Source: Berghia stephanieae
Taxonomy: Eukaryota; Mollusca; Gastropoda; Nudibranchia; Aeolidiidae
Assembly (NCBI GenBank): GCA_034508935.3
Contig: CM067444.1
Location: 100,028,109-100,092,108, forward strand
DNA: 64,000 nt
Direction of reading: 5' to 3'
In this document: one piece after another, positions 33,110-47,100 of the stretch
How the letters are laid out: each line of letters opens with the position of its first letter
How positions within the stretch are numbered: position 1 is the stretch's first letter
The notes under the pieces: generated by a model
What the model was told of the DNA's origin: nothing
The model's database searches: none
Seen by the model: only the letters and a program-made list of their open reading frames with translations
Made by a program: the position numbers and the translations under genes

Positions 33110-33605
33110 TTCAGACTCGTGGGACGTTTATTTACAAACAAACCTCTTGCTCCCTTTTTGTGCCCTGAACTGCTTTCCTTGGTAAAGAGGATGTTTGGTC
33201 TCATTCTGAAGAAGGATTATGTGGACAACATTAGGACCTACTCTGACATGCCAAAGGATGACTATATTCCTCGGGGCCAAGCTGGCCATCAACCCATGCA
33301 CAAACTGCAATTCATTTACGGCTATTTATGAGACAAATTCTCTTCCCTTTACACACCTCGTAAAGAGGTATGCATCGACGAAGCAATATGCCCCTGGAGG
33401 GGTCGTTTGGCTTTCAGGGTTTATATGAAGGACAGGCCCTGCGAGTGGGGAATAAAATTATATGAAATTTGCGAGAGCACCTCGGGTTACATTTGTGACT
33501 TTGAAATATATTGTGGTGACCCTTTGCTAAGCAACAGTCCGACTGATGTGTGTCAGGCTAATGGAACCATATTTGAGAGGATATGTGTTATTTACAGACA
33601 ATGAT
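33110..33605 (+). pseudogene. piggyBac transposase fragment no. 3
   Basis: DYIPRGQAGHQPMHKLQF, then DKFSSLYTPRKEVCIDEAIC, PWRGRLAFRVYMKDRP and EWGIKLYEICESTSGY match a different piggyBac lineage from nos. 1 and 2. The first catalytic Asp is in CIDEAICPW. It is truncated before the second catalytic Asp, with a frame change near 33330. Confidence 0.8.
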
Positions 33606-33689
33606 TATACTTGTCCCACATTATCTGAAAAACAAGCAGGTCCATTTTTGATTATTCTGTGGTTGTTCAACCGAATTTAGTCAAGGCAC

Positions 33690-33860
33690 ACCAATACCAA
33701 TTTTCTGCTGTGGCCTGTCATTTCACCAGACCTATCAACAATGAGAACATTTGGGACGAGCTGGAGCGCAGGCTACGTATGTGAGACAGCCAAGCATGTG
33801 GTCATCAACAGTTGGTTGATGCATAGGTGGAAGAGTGTAAAAACATCCCCTGAAGCAAAT
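33690..33860 (+). pseudogene. Tc1/mariner transposase C-terminal fragment
   Basis: LLWPVISPDLST then, one base out of frame, ENIWDELERRLR matches the third catalytic region of Tc1-like transposases (WP..SPDLNPIENLW). Only about 55 codons remain. Confidence 0.65.
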
Positions 33861-34961
33861 ACAGCACTTGATATCATCCCTGTGCAAATGATGCCAGCTG
33901 TGATGAATGTGGAAATACCCGCTATTGAAGCAGAAATATCGTTTTTGGTTTCACATGAACGTGGAAACACATAAATCATAACATATATGAAAAAATACAT
34001 CACCAATCATTTACCGTTAAGACAAAGGTTCTAAGTGGAAAGTTTGATGCACTGTTTGTTTTTGACCAGTATATATTATCTTTTCTCTTTTGTATTTCTG
34101 GCTTATCTAACAGTAGGTACCCCAAATGCTCGCTATCGGAGAGCCGATCAGGCAGTGGGCGCAGCGTAAACGTGAAAAACTCGTAATATTTCCACTCTAA
34201 TATCTTTTCTCAGAGTGGAGTGATTTCGATTTCTAAAACAGCACTTTGAAGCTGCATTCTTATTCTTTCGTACCATATGAATCATTAAACTGTACCAAAA
34301 AAATAACCCTAATTGATTCGAATGTATCTAACAGAGCTTCTAGCACTATCTCATGCAGCGACCGGTTGATCGGCGATGATCTGAAATAACCCCCTTTGTT
34401 TTCCTTTCGGTTTCCGTCCGCCGTCAACTGCGCATGTGTAATGAAAGTACTTCCATGAGAAAGGGGACTGACCTTTCTTTTGATATCGAACAAAGCGAGG
34501 GTTTCTAACGTCGACGGACGCTACAGGCGCTTTGAAATATTTATTTGTAAAAAATACCCTCCCAGATTTAAAAATTCCATTACTGTTTGAAACCTGTGTG
34601 GAAACGTCATCATTTAAACTTTTTCATTGTGTGAAAATCTGCATAGTTTATATTAAGACGGCTAACGGAACGAGCTTGGAAAAATACCATACAGAGAGCA
34701 ATCACGGTCTTCTGACGCCTGGGGAATGGCAGCTGTCACTGTCACCGCTGGCGAGCAACATCCTAACGAAACTCTGACACCGACATTCTTGTCCCATAAT
34801 GGATCGTTGTCTTTGGAACAACTGAAACAACGGCTAGGTATGTTATCTATTTAGATTTTCAGAGTTCTTATTTAATTTATAAAAATAATATTATAATTAA
34901 AATTGTCTTCTATGAAGAAATGGCGGTTTGTTGAACTTGAACTGCCAACTTTCATTCGAAC

Positions 34962-35893
34962 ATGAAACTCCAAAGTGTAACAGCAGATGCTCTTGATGAC
35001 AGAATCCTCGCCATGGTTGGAGCTGTAGCATTATTCAATATCATCATCACCGGTTCATACTGGAAATTAATGAACAGCAACCTCCCATATGGATCTTTTC
35101 CGGAGTATGTAAGAAAACTGGATTGCAAGATTGAAAACCTCGTCTCCCATGGAATTGAAAATCGAGTTGATGCGACCTCTGTGTTTGATGACTACAGTGT
35201 TCAAGATGATGCTACGCTTGACTTAGTTTTCAATGATTTGAAAGGACAAAAGAGTTTGTGGAGCACAACCCTTAAAAAGATTGCTGTGAAGTGCCAGATT
35301 GTGCTTAGGCGACAACTAAAAGACTTTCTCGAGAGAGAAATATATGAAGATCTGGATGAGGAGACAAAGGAGATTTTGGATACATGTCCCTTAACCAATT
35401 TATCAGGAGAACGTCTCTTCGGTGACTTAGACTACGATATGCTGTCTTCCATAATAATGTGGAATCACAACAACACTGCTGCATGGTTTGATAAGCAAAG
35501 TGACACGAAGAAAGAAGAGATAATGGATTCTGCCCTTAAAAATAGAAAGTACTTGCGGGAAAAGCACCTTGAGTCTGTAAGGCGTGAAAAAGAGATAATT
35601 AAAGCGAAACTTGCTGCCAATAGGGAAATGATGAAACAGAAAGAAGTTAAACAAGCAGAGTTGAAAGCATCAATCCTTGACAGTGTGTCTGTACCACTAA
35701 GGAGGAATTGGATGAGCTTTCCAGAAATTCAACAGTGGAATCGCTGAAAACACAGTTAAGATACAGAAAAGTGTTTAAAAATCAAAAGCACTTGAGAGTA
35801 ACTGGAACAAGAGACGAGCTTTACAAGTCATTGCTGAATACAATTGAGATGGAAGTCGAGAATAATAGCAGATCTGAGGACGGATTGGGTTAA
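34962..35893 (+). pseudogene. Unclassified repeat-family protein with ERLFGDLDYDM motif and SAP-like end
   Basis: An open frame of 261 codons (34962-35747) contains CPLTNLSGERLFGDLDYDM, then a Lys/Glu-rich helical stretch (NRKYLREKHLESVRREKE...). A second frame, 35708-35893, continues LDELSRNSTVESLKTQLRYR...LRVTGTRDELYKSLLNTI, which looks like a SAP DNA-binding helix pair. One frame change lies near 35695. From memory, proteins with GERLFGDLDxDM and a similar tail are multiplied in coral, echinoderm and hemichordate genomes and behave like mobile-element proteins; I cannot name the superfamily. Confidence 0.6.
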
Positions 35894-36039
35894 GCTATGA
35901 TTGCATGTTTTTTTCCAGCAGTAGTTTTTAGTGCATTAGACAAAGGTATCTAAATTGTGAGTTTTGAACTTATAAATACAAAGTATGAATAGTAGGATAA
36001 CATTCATTCAACTAAAGCCATTTTTTCCTTTTTTTTTTT

Positions 36040-36900
36040 TAAATTTCCCATTAAATTGAACTTCATACTGAATTTAGCATAACACTTAGGGTGATAAGTT
36101 TTGGCACAATTTCTTTGTATATTATACACTTTTATACAAAAAATACAGGGGCTGATTTGTCAGACTAAGTCTTCAAAAGTAACAATCCTGTCCTGTTGCA
36201 ATTATTTTAATCCTACTTTTCCATTGATGATTTTCAGTAAACATCTTTACATGTGAAACGAAATATGTTGGATAGACCACTTTGTCAAAAAAATTTATTT
36301 AGAATTCTTATTAATTACACCCTTCCTTGTAATTTTATCTTAATTTTTATTTTATCATGCCTGAAGAATAGCATAGAGTACATACTGATATTGTTATGAG
36401 AATTTTAAATCAATATTGTAAATAACAATTTTATGCAAATGCTCGTGTTGGATAAGCCAATTTGTCAAATAATATTCTTCAAAAGTCCAACTACAATACA
36501 TTCTTGAAATTTTATTTTAAATTTGACTTCATTTTCGAATTTAGAATAGCAAAATACCCTTAAAGAAGTGATTTTGAATACATATCTTTGTAAATAGCAT
36601 TTTTATGCAAAAATATCAGTTGGATCGCAATTTTGTTACATTATTTCTCTTTGTGAGTCCAATTTCACCACCTTGTTACAATCTGATCTTAAATTTGACT
36701 TCATTTTTGCATTTAGAGTGCCAAATTACATTTACATGAGGAGTTTCAAACAAAAAATTTATGTGAGAAATAGTGTTTTTGTGAAAATTTTCTACCAAAT
36801 GGCAAATTTGGCTCCGCAGCCATGTTTGCGCGTTCGTAAAAATATATTTCGATGTTGTAAGTCTTTGAGAAAAATTTAGCTTGTTCAGTACTTTCATGGT
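36040..36900 (+). repeat. Diverged tandem repeats, about 210-bp period
   Basis: Recurring words such as TTTATGCAAA, GTTGGAT..C.A.TTTGT and AAATTTGACTTCATTTT followed by ...GAATTTAGA reappear at roughly 200-230 bp spacing, about four times, behind the ERLFGDLDYDM frame. Confidence 0.5.
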
Positions 36901-37856
36901 ATGAAACTTAGAGGTTTTCATAGCTGTTAGTTCATAATTTTGATTTTATAGTCCACCAAAAGTGCCCTCCAGTAACTCTTGCGTCACAAAATTTTCACCC
37001 AAATGTGGATTTTTTCCCCCATCTTTCGGCTCTCATTACAAAGTTTTTTGATATTGCTCGTTTTCAAATTTTTGACAATGTAAATTTTGCTTAGCCAGCT
37101 TTGTATTAAAGCCAAGAAATTTTTGTTTATGTATAAAGTGAATTTGCTGTGGCATGTTGAATCTGGTAAAAATCACATTTTTCGAATGATGCGAAAATAA
37201 TAAAATTTGAAAATGGAATATCTTTGTTGAATATTGATCGATTTTGATAAAATAATTTGCTTTCTTTTGCAATTACTTTTTGGTTAAGTGCCCACAAATT
37301 ACTTTCAGAACAAATGAAATTTTCACTTGTGGTACCTAATTTCATGATATCGGACTAAAACAATGAGTACAATTTTGAACGATCCAGCAAGCTTAAGATA
37401 ACAGCGATAAGAGCATCCGGGCTATTACAACTAAAAAAAACTGAAGTGACTCCGTACACTGAAAATGGGTACAATCTTGGGGGAAATGCGTACAATCACT
37501 GAAAATGCGTACAATTCCGCATTTTTTGCGGTAGGTTGGAAGCTCTGGATTTCATCTAATTGACTGAGAATTTTACAGATCTTATGTTGGGCGATATGGT
37601 TGTAGTGAACTGCGACAACAGCTTGATATGATGAGAGAAATTAAATAAATTTCACACCCAGAAATTATAAATACGTATTAAAATCTTGAAGGTTATTTCC
37701 AGAAACGTGGTATAATTTTCATGTCCAGTGTGTAGCATCAATCCTATCCATACTCCCTCGTCTAATATACATCATTGTCTTTTTTCCCGGTATCATGTAC
37801 AACAGGACGTATTGATTATCCTAGATGATGAGGTATTGAACTGGCATAGCGCCTTG

Positions 37857-38055
37857 TCAACTGAAGAAATAAGTTGATTTCAGGACATCATTCAGATCAA
37901 ACGTTCCTGATATTGGAGAGGGAAACAATAAAAAAGTATACATGAGTATATGATGATAACAATTGTGTTTATGATGATGATGATAAAAATGTTTATTATT
38001 AAAATGATTAATTCATTGACATCTAATAATTATAACAGTAGTAATATTAATAATG

Positions 38056-38135
<80 letters not shown>

Positions 38136-41100
38136 TAATAATAATGTCTTATTATAATGAAAATATTAATAATAATAAAAAATACTAGTGACATATAAAT
38201 CTTTAAAATTATGTCAGTTTCCGTTATCAAAAAGAAAATTTTACGTTGCAATTTTCAAACTCACCATTTTCTACAAGTGCAACTTACTTTTTTTTAGTCA
38301 TGATGATTCAGAAACAATCACATGAGATATTATGAAAACTATCTGTAGATAGATCTGAGTTTAAGCTCACAGAAAAAGAAAAACAAAAAAAAAAAAGAAA
38401 AAGATGAGAAAATCATGAAGAAAAAATCAGTTACCCCTTGTTGGGACATCATTTAAAAGACTTTTCAACGTCTGGGTATTTACATTCTTCATCGACTCAG
38501 TCCTGAAAATTGAAAACAGAAAAAAAAAAGGAATTTAAGCACTTCCTCCAAGTGGCTCCTATCAGCATTAAAGTAGACGGAATAATTAATCTTGAATCAC
38601 TCCTGGTGTGATGAACTCACCAAACACAATCATGAATCGAAAGTCATTGTATAGAAAAAAAAAAAAATCAAATCAAATCAACAAACCCTTACAGAGATGG
38701 ATCTGTGCTTGCTCTGTCTACGAGTTCCACAAGGTGTTGTGATAGATTTTCCAACAACGGTTGATTGTGCATATTAACAAATTGTTCACGGCAAACCTTT
38801 GGAGAGAGACAAAAAATTTTCAGCATTTTGCAATCATTGCAATGACAACATTTTAAAATGACATCAGTGCCAAAGAAAGGGAGGTGGTGTAGAATACAAA
38901 TAACAGATTTAAAAAGTTCAGTGCCTGCAATACATTTGTACAAGGAACCTGAAACAAAAATAATATAAAAATGAAAAATGTAATGAACTGACAAACCAAC
39001 CGGTAGCCACTGTGTTGATCATTTTAATGAATTATTCAAGGGATGCAACCCAAGAATAAAATAGGGTGTACAAGGACCAAGAATTAATTCCCTTTACATG
39101 GTAATATAAACATTTCGACTACTACAAAAAAGACCAACTAAATGTCCTGCTTGAGCCCACCCACTCTCCCCATCCCCCCCTTTGATCCCCTTTACATACA
39201 GGCAATGTGCTTAAGAATCAGAAAACCCAACTATTATGATGTGAACATTTTTAAAGTAGATAAAAAAAAAATTAAAAAATAAAAAATGTTTTCCATAATA
39301 TTTTATTTTCACTGCAAGTTGCTTGCATCCAAATAACTAAGAGATTATGACCAAGTTGCCAATGAACATCTTTTGGCATTAGGCCAGAGTTGCCAACTTG
39401 AAATTTTAAAAATTTGTAGTTTCCAAGGGAAAAAATGAAAAGTCGCTATAAATAGCTTTACAAATCAATAATTTGTCATCCACAAATGCTTCAAAGTCTT
39501 GAATATAGGTTCTAAGGAAGTAAATTTTACTTTTCAAAAAGATTTATCGAGTCAGAGAGGCGAATGCAGTTCTGTAACTGTAGTCAAAAATTCGTAATTC
39601 TACAGAGTACTAGGTATAAAGCATGAGGTGCCCTAAAACTATGAAATAATTTTCACATGCCGTGCCGTTAAGAGAGTGAGGTGGCTGAGTAGACACAGCA
39701 CTGCACTTAAACCTAGAGGACCTGGGTCAAAGTTCTGCTGACAGCCATGTGAAAATGGACGATGTACGGGCACCTTGTTCTGTCTATCAAAAAAATATCG
39801 GTACATACCCTGTTCATGATTGGCACATCACAGGCATGAGTCCAGAAGCAGTCATGGACAGAGACAAATGTGATCCCCTCATGCATAGAGTAGAGTGATG
39901 TCAGCATCATATGAGTGGAGTCCAAGGAATGAATATAGTTGGGAGGGAACGCGTTTCTCTGCTTGACCACGTTGGGCTTGGCCAAAAACTTGTTCCTCTT
40001 GATATTGTGACGACAATGTTTAAAATAAGGCTGGACAACGGGAAACCCTAAGGGGGTTACCCAGTCCACAGGCTTGAATGCAGATATCAAATGAGCAGCC
40101 TCTGTCAACCAGTCCTGCAAGAGAAATAGAATAAAGATAGATCCCTATTGAACAGATGAACCAAGCTACTCATTCAAATGATCTGTTATATATGTGAGAA
40201 TTTAAGAAGCATAGTTTCAAAAGAAAATTTTAAAAAGAAAAAAAAGAAAAACGTACTAGGGATTGAGGGAGGGGAACCTGGTCTTCCAAATCATTTTGAA
40301 ATTCAATGTCAAGAAAGATGCATTCTGGTAATATTTTAAATATCTTATAGCTCGACATCTCATGAGATAGTCTCCATGTCCAAACAGTATAATGAATAAT
40401 CAAGAGAGGACTTTCAGAAATAATGTCTTTATACCCTTGTTTGTTCAATTTTTCTAATATTTATATTAAAAACCTCTAACTGAAGAAATATGCTGCACAA
40501 TAAAACCCAGTAAAATTCCTCAGGACACAAGATAAATATCTACATACAAAAATTTTATCCAGAAATTTCTGAATAAAAGTTTGACATATTACCTCTTGAG
40601 TTAAACAAAATTTTAACTCACAAAGCCGACAATAGATCAATTTATAACTTCTGTGTAAAAACTCCAGTCTTGAAACATGGTTTTTGTACCTACTTTAAAT
40701 GACACAATTTCATTTCCAGACCCTCCTTCCTTGAATTTCGTTTCAAGACCCTCCTACCTTTTAAACATTGTATATTTGGTTCTATTTAAGACCAATTGAA
40801 TGAAACAAAATGCAAAACATTCAAATGGGTGCAAAAATGTAACTCATTAGATGTCATTTTTGAGTGCGGGGGGGGGGGGGGGTTAACCAGATCTTCCTGT
40901 CTGCCTTACATACAGTAGTCTCCACCAAGTTGCATCAATCTACCCAATAATTGAGCTTTTATATAGCACAATATCCACTAAATGTGCTCAAAGCGCTTTA
41001 CAAGGGTTCCCTGGTCAACAGCAACATTTAACATGTAGGACGGGACATGACGCCTGTTAAGCGACATTACAATTTTTTGGACAAAGACAACGCTGTTAAC

Positions 41101-44100
41101 GGCCAGGTACTCATTTTACACCTGAGTACGGTGAGAGAATGTGAGTAAAGAGTCTTTTCCAAGGACTCAACTATGCGCCGAGCGAGGCTCGAACCCAGGA
41201 CCTTCCGATCCGAAAGCGAGTGTCATACCACTGGACCACAAAGCCGCACAAAATGGAGAAAAATCATTACCTGAATGTTTTTGGTAGCACTGAACCTTTC
41301 CGGGGAGTGAGCTCAGGGTTTTCTCCGTCAGATAAAAACTGGCCGCCCACACCTTATCTTGGGGAATTCTGGGATGTCCTTCAACTGCTTGTGAATTTGA
41401 GCTTTGGCTCCATATGGAGTGACGCCATACACAGTAGTCATGATAGTCTGTTTGATGACCTGTTGAAGAGTGGAAAAGTAAAAAATAAAAAGACAAATGT
41501 TTTCAAGCAATCCTATCATCATCTATTTCACCAGATGGATTGTCAGACCATATTATTGTGATGGTGAACGAGATTTTAGTCTCGTTCACCTTTCTACCTA
41601 TCAAGAAAGAAAACTACAACATGCAAGAAGCTTGGTGCGAGGAATGGAAAAGGAATAAGTGAACAGGAGGGGAACTAATTGAAGATCCCTGTAAAAGTCT
41701 CCCAGGTCTACAGGACCAACCAAAAAAATACTGGGTAGCTGCTGATAGACTACAGTCAAATCATACAAGAACAGCTGCCAACATGCACAAATGGGGCTCC
41801 GAGAATCACCAACATGCCCAAAGTGCAACCAAGCACCACAAGATGCAAACCACCTCGTACTAGATTGCCCAGAGACAAAACTGGAAGGGGGATTTGAAGC
41901 CATCAACAAATGTGATGATGACTTCCGAACCTGAATTGATACCTTGAACATAGAAGTGTAGTCGAACGATACTACTACTATTGTGATGGTAAAATTTATG
42001 ATTAATGCAGATGAACTTCTTTAAAAAAGCTGTATTGGGGGTCTATGGGATACATTAGAGAACAGTTGGAAGCCTGAAAAAGTGGGGGCTGGCTAAGACA
42101 AGCTTGTGTACATGTGGATGCCCAGAGCAGACGATGGAGCACAACTTTAATGAATGCCACGATGGGCCCAGCTGCACTGACCATAATCTAAGTCTGCTCC
42201 CCAAATGCTGTGGAGTGAGTTCTGTGTTGGAGCGACAAGCTATGATGATTAGTAATATTTACAGAGGTAAAGGTTGTATGTTTTAATTTTTTTTTTTTAC
42301 AAAACCCTTACAATGGTAACCGGTGAACTTGATGCAGACCTGCCAACCTTCCCAGAATGAAAAGTGTATTCTATGACCATAAAAATTGTATTTTTTAGCA
42401 AAAAAGTGTGTTTTGTCCAGTGTGGCACTACGCAAAAATTTGTATAAAAGCTGACATCAAACCCAAATACAAATAAACTATGATCTTCATCATTCAAACA
42501 CTCATTTGCATCAATCTCTAGTAATTCCAAAATTATCGGTTTATTGAGAAACTAAAACTAATGGCCATTATAAAGTAGAGTAAGGCTAAGAAACACTCAA
42601 AGAAAGCCAAAATAAATATTACAAAAATCGTACTAAATCCTTTGGAATCGTATCCACGTATTTGGGTCCAAAAACTCGTACTAAAATACGCGAAATCGTA
42701 CAGGTTGGCAGGTCTGCTTGATGCCAAACAGTAAAACAGGCATGGTGATGTTATGATGATCTTTCCTGCCTTCTCTACTTATAGCCAATTGTTGCCAATT
42801 TTTAAAAGGTATTGTTTTGTATTAAAAATGTCAAGAAGATATTGTTTTGCATTAAAAATGTCAAGAAGGTATTGTTTTGTATTAAAAATGTCAAGAAGGT
42901 ATTGTTTTGTATTAAAAATGTCAAGAATCAATAATAATAACCTAGAATATTAAATAAAATTGTGATTAAATTCTGGTCCATCCCACAAAATCACCACAAA
43001 TGAACCTGGCATATTAAAATAGAATTGTGATTACACTCTAGAGTGCCTCGTAGTATCACAAATTAACTAAATGGCTCGTGTGTATTTTAGCTTCTTTTGA
43101 TTTATTAAAATGGTTTAAAATGCTGTATAGTACACTTTGGTTTTAATGAGCTTTTTATATAGAGCAATATCCAATAAACGTGTTCAAAGCGCTTTACAAA
43201 GGGTCCCTGGCCAACAGCAACACTTAACATGTAGGACGGGACATGACGCCTGTTAGGCGATATTATAATTTTTTGCAGACAGAGACAACGCTGTTAACAG
43301 TCAGGTACTAATTTTACACCTCAGTACGGTGAGAGAATGTGAGTAAAGAGCCTTTTCCAAGGACTCAACTATGCACCATGCGAGGCTCAAACCCAGGACC
43401 TTCAAATCCGAAAGCGAGTGTCATACCACTAGACCACATAGCCGCACACAAAAAAAAAAAAAGCTCATTAAAACACTTTGGTTTATATTTTACTATTAGA
43501 AAAAAAAAGAAATCTGAATCTGGTCTTGGTGTACAGAAGAAAAAAAAAGAGGGTATAGAGCTCACCTTCCTCTTTATAAATCCTTCTAATGCTTTGGCCA
43601 ACTCATGTCCATCATCAGCATCCTTCTTGCGCTCTCTCTCAACCTAAAATTGAAAAGATTAATTACATAGTTGATAGCAAGGAATTGTTACTGTCTGAAA
43701 CCTATTACAGAATCAAGAACAGGTTCCATGTACCTCATTGTTCTCGACAGCCTTTCACCAGTGCTGATGGTGACAAAAAAGGGAAAAAGGAGGAAAATTA
43801 TGAATGGTTTTCTTTACGCCATATGTTTACTTCACTAACTCCCACTTTTAGAGCCATTGAGATGATAAACTACTCTAGCTATCTTCTGGATAGTGGGGGA
43901 AACTGCACAAGTTTATTCCACCACACATCAAATCTCTCAAAGCCATAAAATTTGATTGAGGAAAATGTCATTTTTTAAAGGAGGAAATTCCTCCTCTGAC
44001 ACAAAAATCGCGGATTTCCGCGGATCCGAGGAAAACCATCAGCACTGTTTCATATAAGAAAAGCTTGAGCTTTTATTCAGCGCAATATCCACTAAACATG

Positions 44101-47100
44101 CTCAAAGCGCTTTACAGAGGGTCCTGACCAACAGCAACACGTAATATGTAGAACGAGACATGACGCCTGTTAGGAGATCTTAAAATTTTTTCCGGACATA
44201 GACAACGCTGTTAACGACCAGGTACTCATTTTACACCTAAGTACGGTGAGAGAACCAAGGACCCAGGACCTTCCGATCTGAAAGCGAGTCTCATACCACA
44301 AGACCACATAGCTTATATAAGTTTTTCATTGAAATTAAGCTTTTATAACATCACATTATTGTACTGTGAGTGTGAGAGCATTGATCATGTTTGATCAATG
44401 CAAGACATTTGAAAGTAGTCTCAAAAAAACTTTTTTTATCATAACCTTTAATTTATCAGTCATACTCAACAGCATAGATGTTAAACTCAAGTGTAATTTT
44501 GGATGAAAAATTGTTCTGACACAACCACAGGTCCCAACTACGAGAAATACATTCAAATGTTTACAAATCATATATAATATGTAAACATAAAATAATACAG
44601 TGCATAACAGAGAGATGATTTGCAAGACACCTCCCAAAACTCTTAACTATACATTTGACTGCTTCCCTCCCTGCTAGGGTATCCGACCAGGGCCTGGACA
44701 AAACCATGCAATCTCCTTCCAAGATAAAGACAGAAAGCATGTTGTTATGGGAGGTAAGGAACCCCACCCAGCACCTTTGTGTACTTACCAATTCAACAAC
44801 GTCACTGTATACATCTTACCAACTTACCAATTCAACAACGTCACTGTATACATCTTACCAACTTACCAATTCAACAACGTCACTGTATACATCTTACCAA
44901 CTTACCAATTCAACAACGTCACTGCATACATCTTACCAACTTACCAATTCAACAACGTCACTGTATACATCTTACCAACTTACCAATTCAACAACGTCAC
45001 TGTATACATCTTACCAACTTACCAATTCAACAACGTCACTGTATACATCTTACCAACTTACCAATTCAACAACGTCACTGTATACATCTTGTGGTGCTTC
45101 AAAAGGAACCAGGTTGACAGACTCAGAGCCGGCTTGATCTCTTCCCAGTGCTGCATAATGCTGCAGCCCATTGCAAGATCCGTCCTGCAAGACAAGTGAC
45201 ACAATTTATTTAATCACAGCTCCTTTTGTGAAGTTTTGAAATATTACTTCTTTGGGTTGCATGCAAGGCAGCAAATATCTACAATTCGATAAACATTATT
45301 TTACAAAAAGTATGGTTAGAAAAAAGAGTATGCTTATAAGTGAGGTCTACTTGGGTGGATGTGCTTATAAAGGGGTACATTTATATAGTAAAAATTGCTT
45401 TCCGCCCTATGAATGTTTATTGTTCTATTGTGCTCAAAATTGGATTGCTTATAAATGGATACAACTGTAATGGCTTTCACATATTAATGACTCCAGTGTA
45501 GGCAAGATACTTTTTGTTCTTTTCCTGTGTGTCAAGCCATTAAAAAGTGATCATTTGATATTATAAAATGAAAGTAGAAAGACGCTCACAGTTTTAGTTA
45601 GTTTTATATATATAGTTTAGCTGCTTTTGTAACACTTTTAGGATATTTCAGTCCCTGGGAAAAGCAAGATGGTACTCAATGCAAAATACAGATAGAATTA
45701 GAGTTTGATGTCTGTCACACTCTCATACCATAAGCACCTTAGACAAAAAGGACTAATCAAAAGTATATCTCTGCAGCAATCTTTGGGTGCCCAAGGTCAA
45801 GGGAACCTAAAGACTCACAAATGATGGCATGGGATCCTCGCAAAAGAAAAAAAGAAAGAAAAAGAAAGGAGACACTCAGACAGTTTCTAATAACTCATTG
45901 CGGTTATGGGTCTAGTGGTAACACGCTTGCCTTTGGATCGGAAGGTCCCGGGTTCGAGTCTTGCTCGGAGCGGCGCATCGTTCAGTCCTTGGAAAAGGCT
46001 CTTTACTCACACTTTCTCACAATACTCAGGTGTAAAATGAGTACCTGGCCATTAACAGTGTTGTCGTTGTAATATCACCTCACAGGTGTGATTTCTCATC
46101 TTATATGTTAATGTCGCTGTCGGCTAGGGACTCCTTGTAAAGCGCTTTGACCATGTTTAGTGGATATAGCACAATATAAACGCTCACAGTCACTCAAGAC
46201 AGGTGTCCAGTCTGGGAAGGCCAAGGCAAAACTCAAATTACTTCACTTCAAATCCAGGATGGATAGCCACAAAGAAAGGGACAACACATCAAGAGGATAG
46301 AAGCTTGTTCACTTACCTAAGTCAAGTCGATCACAAAAAAAAAAAAAAATTTTTTTTTTTTAATTAATTAATTTTTTTTTTTTAAATAAATAAATAAATA
46401 AATATATATATATATATATATATGACAATTTGTGATTACCTGATGTACAGGAAAATGGCATACATAATCCTCTTTGTTTCCCTCATATCGTTCAATCTTT
46501 GCCAACTCAAAACAACACGCCAGGGTCTGCCATGGCTCATCTGATGTCTGCCACCATTTTCGTCCCTACAAAAATCCAAAAATAAAGGGGTGAACAGAAG
46601 ATAACAAAAATGTATCGTTAAACCTTATGGGAAAGCATCAATACTTTACCTGGTCTTTACCAAAAGCAATGTATCTGACAAATTACCCAAATAATACATA
46701 AGTAATTCTGGTCTATCATCATCTGACACTAACAGATTACATACAATGGAAAAAAAAAAAAAATTGCATGGCAACAGTAATCAATCCTCAAGTGATATGC
46801 TGTGTTTTTCTACTTGGAATTTTCTACTGCTCTTTATGTTAAAAAATTGAATCCCAATAGTGAAGCAATGAAGAACTCTCCTAACAAGCAAAAGGACCAG
46901 GTGGAGTCCAGATTTTTTAGAGTCTTACTGTCTATCCTTTAGGGTGTCCCAAAAGCTCAGAGGAGAACACTCGCTTCAGAGGCAAACAGTATTGAAATCT
47001 CTGGCCCTCAAAGTTTGTTCATCATAATTTGGCAAAATGGAAACATGAAACATCTTTGTCACTTCTATGATCATAATTGACCCCTTGACATCATCGTCAT

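Noticed and set aside
34260-34493. 77-codon minus-strand frame
   Set aside because: No domain, no splice context and no conserved start; probably chance.
40230-40448. 72-codon minus-strand frame as a POLRMT exon
   Set aside because: It does not match the family, and exons 41271-41459 and 39809-40114 join directly in phase (NIQ to DWLTEAA).
44655-45199. Three overlapping plus-strand frames of 110-160 codons with 13-residue repeats
   Set aside because: They are the antisense of the 39-bp donor array in POLRMT.
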